A stretch of 64,000 bases of DNA from Alentia gelatinosa (taxonomy: Eukaryota > Annelida > Polychaeta > Phyllodocida > Polynoidae), in the NCBI GenBank assembly GCA_950022655.1, contig OX465589.1, positions 24,109,626-24,173,625 of the forward strand. The letters run 5' to 3'. A program made the position numbers and the translations under genes. How positions within the stretch are numbered: position 1 is the first letter of the stretch; the number at the start of each line of letters is the position of its first letter. Below the pieces are notes generated by a model, which saw nothing but the letters and a program-made list of their open reading frames with translations, was not told where the DNA came from and ran no database searches. This document shows, piece after piece, positions 57,501 to 64,000 of this stretch.

Positions 57501-59784
57501 CAGTTGACCAGATTCTAGTAGCTGCCGCTTTCCGAGTGGTAGTTTTCAATAGGTATTTAATATGCTCGCTGGGAGGGAATGTTTTGTATGTTCTTTGCAT
57601 ATACCATGAACATCCTCATGAAGTGGAGTACATGCATTTTGTACATTTCACGAAAACCGTGGGGTACTGATTCAACAAAATTATTTTATATGAATGTCTA
57701 TGTTTCTCCTCGCAAAATAATACCAAATAATATAACATATATTTTTTTGACCTAACAAATTGTACCGCTGAGTATCAAGCTAGTTATTTGATATTTATTT
57801 TCTGGCTCTCTCGATATGTAAACAATACCTCACTCTTTATAAAATTCCTTATTTTATGTTGCTGTAAAATGCATTTTCACATATCAGGCTCCCAAACTGA
57901 GCTGACGGCAGTAAACATGACCATTTTTTCTGTGTTTCTAGGATAATTGGACCAACACTGCACAGCGTGATGCATAGACTACGTCGCACACCTTGTCTGT
58001 GACTCAGGGAAATACCCAACTATGCCTCAGTGAAAATATGTCATGCTCGACTTGTTATCATAGAGGAACGTTAATGTACTATACCTCAAATTTATCTTTT
58101 TCTGTATATCAGGGGGAACCAGTTAGCCTTCCCAGTTCTTCCACATCCTCACTTACCTCTGTATACAATACAAACATACCTCAACCTAGGATGAGGTATG
58201 GCAGTACCTTCATGATTCTACATAATGTAACTATTATATACCACGCCGTATTTTGTATAGGTGCCCTTTTTATTAGGGTGAGTAGGATTTCCCGTGGTAA
58301 TGAGGTATAATATGTTTGTATTACTGTAGCGCTAAGTCTTGGGATCCCCACTGTCCCGTAGATCTGATGTCCCTTCAGGTTTTTCCTACTTAATTCTTCT
58401 CCCCGATCACTAGACCCTTCGCTAATGGCTCACCGCGGCAGTCATCACCTGTTACAATACAGAGCTAGTGTTATTGTTATTTATTTTTAACATCATTTCC
58501 TAAGAACAAAGAGCCATTTAATTGTTTTGGGGGTTATTAGAGCGTGCTTGCACGCGCTAAATACATCATCTAGAGCTTAGAGTCAGGGTTAGAGTGGTCA
58601 CATTGAACTTTCAGTGTGCTTCCAGAAAACTATCCCTTTACTATCTGCATGCTGTTCACTGTGATAGTGAGAACAGAGCAGGGAGCCAGTGTCTCAGGGT
58701 CTTAGAGGTGTGCCCAGCTGACCATGACCAATCACTCAAGACAGAAATACCTCATTGACCCACTGCTGCTTGATATGTTTTGATCCTAGACTCAGGCAGT
58801 TAGAGAAATGACAAGTTGACTGGGTGCAAGTGGGTTACAGAAAACTATCCATAGGCTAAATCTAACCCAAACCTTTTAATTGTTATTCATTTATATTGCA
58901 TGCTCATTTATCTGTGATGAACATACTTTTGGATCCTAGTTTTAACTAATACCCGAAATCATCGATCTTACCAAGATTTTCGCGGGCCACTGACACACTG
59001 ACCTATATAGCAAGGTAAAGTTATTATTTGATTAACATAACTGGCTAGCAATAACACATGGTGTCCCCACTTAACAGGAGTAGGCAGGGCACCCCTCTCC
59101 TCTCTCCTAAGGTGATGCTTCACACTGTGTCTTACCTGTAAACAAATCAGGATTTGTTTTCTTCAGATGCAGGAACTTCACATATCTGTCCACAGCTCTC
59201 AACAGAAACTTGCTGTCTCTGAAATGTCCAAGAGAGACTTGATAGTAAAAATCCTTCTGTCTACGAGTAGCATCTAACATGTCATGTGTGAGTTTACTCT
59301 GGTGTGAGCCAATCAGCTGGACGTTAGCATTCACGTCTGCCCTTTTTGTGACGTCACAAACGAAAGGTTCGTTCGGGTACAGTTGTGACCACAGATTCTG
59401 TGTTTTCTCTATCACAGAGTTGAATTCCTCTGATGTCCGTGAGCGAACTGTGTGATTGGGAATGTATCCAATTATTGCATTACAGTCCTTGGCGTAGGTG
59501 ATTGGAGACAGCATGTGACAATGCCACATCCAGTGGACATCTAGAGGTGGTTCCAGGATTTCACCTTGGTAGCGAGCACACAGGGGGAGCCAGTGAAGCT
59601 CATAGCGACGCAATGCGTTGTTGAGGACGTTTTCATTCTGTAGTTGCGGATTGGTGAACACAGTGCTGAGAAAGTCAAGGTGGTAGACAGCTAGCTGGGC
59701 TAGTGGCACTGAGGCTGACCAGTCAGGTACCACACCGGACAACTGGATCGATTCAGTTGAGTTGAGCGATAGCGTGGACGCCAT
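51554..59784 (-). CDS. Glycine-rich-domain-containing (GRDP/DUF1399) family protein, nine coding exons
   Basis: Coding exons on the minus strand are 59784-59136, 57311-56968, 56358-56211, 55595-55459, 54861-54743, 53998-53807, 52950-52803, 52433-52313 and 51819-51554. All introns are GT-AG and phases agree throughout, giving 707 residues. Residues 15-105 and 217-245 carry two related motifs, LDVHWMWHCHML (81-92) and YDIDLIWHTHQL (220-231), the W-H-x-H signature of the DUF1399 region. Exon 8 has IIKNHAGDWGIVKG, a GRDP hallmark. The start has context ACCATGG and follows an ATCAG acceptor at 59806, so an upstream UTR exon exists. There is no signal peptide or membrane segment. The glycine-rich tail of plant GRDPs is absent. 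Plant members act in development and stress; the animal role is unknown. The exon 4 donor, GTG then GTCAGT, is the weakest junction. Confidence 0.88.
53262..53697 (+). mobile_element. Family R dispersed repeat in a GRDP intron
   Basis: It lies between the exons at 53998-53807 and 52950-52803. It matches 38215-38640 (reverse) and 63546-64000. Near its right end, read on the minus strand, a ~20-codon open stretch follows TTTTTTTACAG and imitates an exon, but its phase fits neither neighbouring exon. Confidence 0.7.
56361..56660 (-). repeat. Tandem copies of an exon's 3' splice site within a GRDP intron
   Basis: Just upstream (on the minus strand) of the exon 56358-56211, about five imperfect copies of the acceptor and first ~40 exon bases are lined up, 40-65 bp apart. 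Each has TTGTAG/TTATAG or a variant followed by GATACCC and AATGCCC or AATGTTC-type sequence. Three copies keep the reading frame past the acceptor; two have GATACCCCATGA with an immediate stop. Confidence 0.8.
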
Positions 59785-59805
59785 GGTTCACTGCGTAATC
59801 AGCAC

Positions 59806-60345
59806 CTGATGAAACAGAATTATACATACATAATTAACTAATGTTACACGAGAAATTAAATCTTCGTCAATTTTGTTTGTTTGTCAAATGTTTCCCTTTT
59901 GTATGCATGTTTTCAGAAATTAGACAATTACCATGATAAAGCCTTACAAATGTTTTGTAACAAGTTTTCCTGACATCCATTAACTGGATTAACTTCAGGT
60001 CTATAACAATTCATCTCAGAAATATATAATATATATACTTTTGTGCAAGAGGTGAAGAGACTGATATCTATCGTATACAAATACCCATTGATAATGTATG
60101 GTGACTATACCATTACCACTGTATATGAATTCAAATCGATTGTATACAGCCTCAAAGCTATTGTATAGTTGCTTTTATGAAATCAGTTTATTTATCCTGT
60201 AGAATGACAAGGCAAATATATGCCTGTTTTAAGCGCATGTTCCACCATCTAGACATTTTATCGATGCTCGGCCTCCTATCCGGCACCTCATCATCGGCCA
60301 GCCAACAATTCTTTTTTTGTTGTCATGCTCTTCCACCAACCCCCT
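59806..60345. other. Upstream intron or flank of GRDP
   Basis: AT-rich with GTATAC-type short repeats near 60070-60170. Nothing else was recognised. Confidence 0.35.
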
Positions 60346-60357
60346 ATTCTAGCCGGC

Positions 60358-60617
60358 CGATGTCCGCAAAGAACCAATACACTAAGACCTGGCACTGGGT
60401 GGAAAATCAGCTGAGAGCATACAGTGGTGCCATCAGGTGGACATTGGCCGCATTTAACGTTGTAATGAAGTTCCCTGCTCAGTTGATGGGCGGCATGTTG
60501 AGCGGCGCCAAACATTATGCCGCTCTGGATTCACAAAAGCGATGTATCAAGCAGAGCGGTGTGTCACCATGTAGGGATTTGTACAGGAATGGTGATAGTT
60601 CATCAAGTTTGTGCTGA
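60358..60617 (+). CDS. Doubtful small reading frame, ~86 residues
   Basis: An ATG at about 60360 opens a frame of moderate GC content to a TGA at 60615-60617. AATAAA follows at 60643-60648. The predicted peptide has an amphipathic to hydrophobic stretch, WTLAAFNVVMKFPAQLMGGM, and a Cys-containing tail. I recognise no family. The spacing of stop and poly(A) signal is what raises it above background. It could be a last exon, a retrocopy fragment or chance. Confidence 0.2.
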
Positions 60618-60719
60618 ATTCTGTGTTAAACCAAAGAGGGTAAATAAAGATAGGGCTTGATGTTATTAATGTGTATAGCTCGCTCTTCACACTTCAATGA
60701 TCTTCACACCAGCTGAGGG

Positions 60720-60805
60720 TGGCGGGTAAGAGGTCCGCCAACAGGCTAATGGTGGGCGGCGCAGGGCGGGCTGGAGGCTTTAAAGGTGTTTTGGATTGGG
60801 CCATG
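60720..60805 (-). promoter_or_regulatory. GC-box/CCAAT island, possible GRDP promoter
   Basis: On the minus strand a GCCCAATCC box (near 60800) is followed by CCCGCCC and CCGCCCACC GC boxes. It lies ~1 kb upstream of the GRDP start codon in the right orientation. Assignment is speculative. Confidence 0.25.
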
Positions 60806-61140
60806 CAGGAAACATATTGTAGTACACATATATGAATAGAAACGATGCTCAGGTTGTGGGTTCTGTGATGCACTGCATCGGTACTGTCAATAGGCATAGA
60901 GCTGCTAGACCGCAGAAAGTACTATCCTTCCTGGAATTTTAAAATTGTTCTATTCGCTGTGTCAATTGGGAGCTGTAAATACATGTATTATTCATTTATT
61001 TATTTTATACATTTGTGTATCTGTTTGATATTTATTTATCATTTATTTTCCATTTATTTTTTTATCATGTGTTATTTGATAAACCTGTTATCTAATAACA
61101 GGTGTTTCTTTCATTAATATAGGTATACTCAACTGTATAA
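60806..61140. other. AT-rich stretch, nothing recognised
   Basis: Simple TTTAT-rich sequence near 60990-61070. Confidence 0.35.
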
Positions 61141-61144
61141 CTGA

Positions 61145-61235
61145 TGGAAAAACCGCTTAAGGATACACCCCGCTTAAGGGGTCACTTAGTCCGGAACAGA
61201 GGGGCTCCCCCTTAAGCGGGGTTTTACTGTATTAA
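61145..61235. mobile_element. End fragment of the CAGTAAAACC element family
   Basis: Contains CCGCTTAAGGGGTCACTTAG, TCCGGAACAGAGGGG and a terminal CTTAAGCGGGGTTTTACTGT, matching the 20.05-20.98 kb element. Confidence 0.7.
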
Positions 61236-62010
61236 GTACTGTGTTAAAAACAACCATCATTTATACCCTTCATACTATGTAAGAAATCTGAAAAAAGTTC
61301 CTAATTTTCCCCATGGAAGAACTGTAAATCAGAATGAGGGAATAAACATCATTTAAAAAAATACGCCATGGGTTATGAGTTCACCATGCCACTCCTCCAG
61401 GATTTGGGAATTCCCAGGTTGGGGGCCTATACTTACTACCCCGGGGAGCCTAAGAAGACTAAGAATACATCATTACATGGACCATGCAATGTGTCTGAGG
61501 GTATGTGGAGAGGTTCAATCCACTGTTTTATTGCCATGAATGATGCTCAATTCATGTGATACTTGTTGCATACGAGAAATGGAGATTTTATAAACTGGAA
61601 ATGAAAACGAGGAAAACTGGAAAACTGCTTCGAAAAATCTTTAATTTGGAGTTATGACCGTCTTGGCATATATAACATACCGGTATTAGAGTTTGACACT
61701 AATTGATAAATGATTATAGGCATATTTTATCCAAATTACTTCGGTGGTAACATTGATCAGAGCTATATCGTAGCCCCCCCCCCCCCCCCCCGCCTATCAC
61801 TATCAGATACATTTTTATCTAGTCTCGTGTTTTTTAAATTTTTATTTTGTTTAAAACCATGTATGTATGCGTCCTTTTACATTTTGAAAGGTATGTGGGC
61901 CTATGGAGATAAGTTACCGGATTGAGCTAGCTCTAAGTTATTTATCAGATTGCTCTTATTGATAAAGTGGTGCAACTCCATCCCATTTGGTTCACGAGAG
62001 AGAGGAATGG
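61236..62010. other. Non-coding stretch, nothing recognised
   Basis: It includes an 18-bp C run near 61773-61790. No gene was identified. Confidence 0.35.
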
Positions 62011-62011
62011 T

Positions 62012-62305
62012 CATTATCTCACCCCGGTATTAATCTCCATAGGCTTAACGTTAGGAACCCGTACTCCACGGCCGTGAAAGTATCGTACCTAATACTCAAT
62101 GGCTAATTTAGCGAGTTATTCCAGCAATAAATGATGTTATACGGGGTGAGATAAAATCAGAAACCCACTCGATGAGAACAACTTGGTCTGCACTTCACTT
62201 CGTTTGACCGCTACGTAATTCACTCAGCTTCGCTTCGTGGATTACTCCGCAGTCAAACTCGGTGGAGTACGGACCAAGTTATTCTCATCTCGTGGGTTTC
62301 CTTCT
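62012..62305. mobile_element. Two-part MITE, TATCTCACCCC module plus hairpin
   Basis: Part one (about 62015-62156) is bounded by TATCTCACCCCGGTAT and the inverted ATACGGGGTGAGATA. Part two (about 62158-62303) is a hairpin with GAAACCCACTCGATGAGAAC and the inverted TTCTCATCTCGTGGGTTTC around TAATTCACTCAGCTTCGCT. It matches 16.86-17.15 kb. Confidence 0.75.
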
Positions 62306-63545
62306 AAGACTAAGAGTTGGGGCACTGACTCCGGGCCTCGCCCTTGACACTTTCGCTAGATATATCTAAATCAAAACAATCTGAACGGCTACAACAATGT
62401 AGTCTCAAGTCAAACATAGCCTTGAGGCTTTACTCACATGAGCGTGGTATGTCACTTCATATGCCTTGATTTATTCAGAACGATTCCAATGTTGTAGAAC
62501 TTGAACGAATGAACTTCATTATGAAGTACGGTGACGTGGGTTTCTCGTACATCTTCAACGACATCTTCTGCTGGGTCGTCTTGTTCCTAACTTATTAAAT
62601 ATCTCCAACACTGTTTGTGCCAGTAGAACCGCTACTTGTGCTGTCAAAACAAAGTGTACTTTAAATGAGATTGAATGCCTCTATCCCTGTGTTGCAGTGA
62701 AAATAAACCAACTGACATCCCCTGCACCAAGAAGCAGTGTGGTGTTTACCACTGACAGAATGGGCTTGGCGGAGCTGACCTAAATCTGTGGCTGCTCCAT
62801 CACATACTTAGCATTGCTCACTGAATATGGGGACCAAGAATATGCTTGAAGAGCCAGTCTGGGAAACCCCCACAGCTACGTGGAGCTACGTCACGAGAGA
62901 TCCTGTCGAGGTTATGGGGCGCCAATTGCATACGTTAAATATTTTGGGGTTCAAAAGATTTGCAAATAGTTAACTTTAAAGACTACTTGACTTAAAGCCT
63001 GGTTGACTTTTTGTCTTACTACATATGGTAACACTAGTTATAGGCGACATTACTATAGCTAGCCTTTGCCATGAAAAATGAAAATGGTATTAAGGCCACT
63101 AAAAAAAAATTGTTTCTCATCACCAAGCCATGAAAAGTATGACGAGGGCGTTTTTTTTTTTGTTTTGTTTTTTGTTATTTGCTGGATCAATGATGGCTTC
63201 TGGAATGACAAGTACCAGAGTTCGACAATAGGACTATTGGTTGTGAAGGCAGTATGAAGAGAGATATGAATAACACTGTTTTGGGAATAGCTAGATACAC
63301 ATAATACCATGTTGAATGCATCCCTGACACCAGAAGCTTTAGTTTTATACCAAATAAAAATAATTTTCATGGTATCTATCAAGTTTCATCTTGAAAAAAA
63401 GAAAAAAACTTCTACAAATGTTTTTGCAGACGCGTGCGGTGAGGAGGAACAAATTTGTCTTTTTAAGTGGCCTAAGAGTGTTACTGATTAGTTAAAACAA
63501 TAAGCATCAGGTAGACGGCCTACATAGACCATATTGAGGTATTCA
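62306..63545. other. Non-coding stretch, nothing recognised
   Basis: No supported gene or repeat was seen. Confidence 0.35.
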
Positions 63546-64000
63546 AAAATTCAGTCTGTTTTAGGGACCCGACGTTAGCTGGTTACCATCGTTGTACTAT
63601 AGAGGAAACCTATGAAAGTTTAGGGTCTGAGCCTGTATCCCATCGAGTTTGAATCACATAGTAATTCACAAGGCTAAGCCGTGTGAATTACGTAGTGATT
63701 GAAATGAGATGGGATCGAGCTCTGACCCTAAACTTGAATGGGTTTCTGAATTTATCTCACCCTTAATATCGACTAATGGGCTAACATTTATGACATTATC
63801 CCCCATTGGATATTTTTCTTAAATATCTAATGGGCGATAGATATGAGTTCCCAATGTTAAGTCTATGGAGAAAAAATACTAGGGGTGAGATAAAGTCATA
63901 CACCCTTGACCCATATCCCACAATTAATGAAGTCAATCGGTTTTAACATATCTTCAAATCGGAAATCCTATGCCAGAAATGGAAATTTCAGATGTTTCTA
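63546..64000 (+). mobile_element. Family R repeat split by a two-part MITE, cut by the window end
   Basis: 63546-63602 and about 63902-64000 align to consecutive parts of 53262-53420. Between them lies a hairpin (GTTTAGGGTCTGAGC at 63619 against GCTCTGACCCTAAAC near 63720) and a module bounded by TTTATCTCACCC and GGGTGAGATAAA. The MITE therefore inserted into an existing R copy. Confidence 0.7.

Overview
This is a window of animal nuclear DNA, AT-rich and gene-poor. The evidence is GT-AG introns, an intron-split NDUFB3, an ankyrin/SOCS-box protein, a rhodopsin-type GPCR, a GRDP/DUF1399 gene, an APE-type LINE and dense foldback and MITE elements. A marine invertebrate, perhaps a mollusc or other lophotrochozoan, fits best, but this is a guess from gene content and repeat style, not a demonstrated assignment.

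Layout. 1-3618 holds a 2,004-bp tandem repeat (one full and one partial unit). 4.33-4.62 kb looks like a promoter with a first exon. 10.3-14.2 kb is a dead CR1/L2-like LINE with an esterase-type ORF1 remnant. 20.05-20.98 kb is a pogo/Tigger-like non-autonomous element. 21.9-22.9 kb encodes an orphan GPCR in one exon. 26.0-26.9 kb is a nest of inverted repeats. 27.75-28.08 kb (minus) encodes a 109-residue protein I do not recognise, behind a TATA box and several E-boxes. 30.25-32.24 and 38.93-42.55 kb are two copies of one satellite-carrying foldback transposon. 34.43-35.40 kb (minus) is an ankyrin-repeat SOCS-box gene. 35.53-37.31 kb is an element built of poly-C minisatellites. 42.7-45.9 kb is NDUFB3 (two coding exons). 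51.55-59.81 kb (minus) is a nine-coding-exon GRDP/DUF1399 gene for which I could reconstruct a full 707-residue reading frame. 61-64 kb is MITE-rich.

The genes do not form a pathway. NDUFB3 is a mitochondrial complex I subunit. The ASB-type protein is a probable Cullin-5 substrate adaptor. The GPCR is a membrane receptor. GRDP is a conserved protein of poorly known role in animals.

The most interesting item is the pair of foldback elements. Their ends start with CACGGA and are inverted relative to each other. Each element has its own perfect 7-bp target-site duplication (GTTCATC and CTGGGAG). Each carries head-to-head arrays of a ~200-bp satellite; in the larger copy this forms a 7+7 palindrome with a two-monomer higher-order repeat. 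A perfect CTCF-type motif lies in one subterminal region, and weaker relatives lie in the others. A second notable item is a tandem array in a GRDP intron that multiplies the 3' splice site and start of the next exon.
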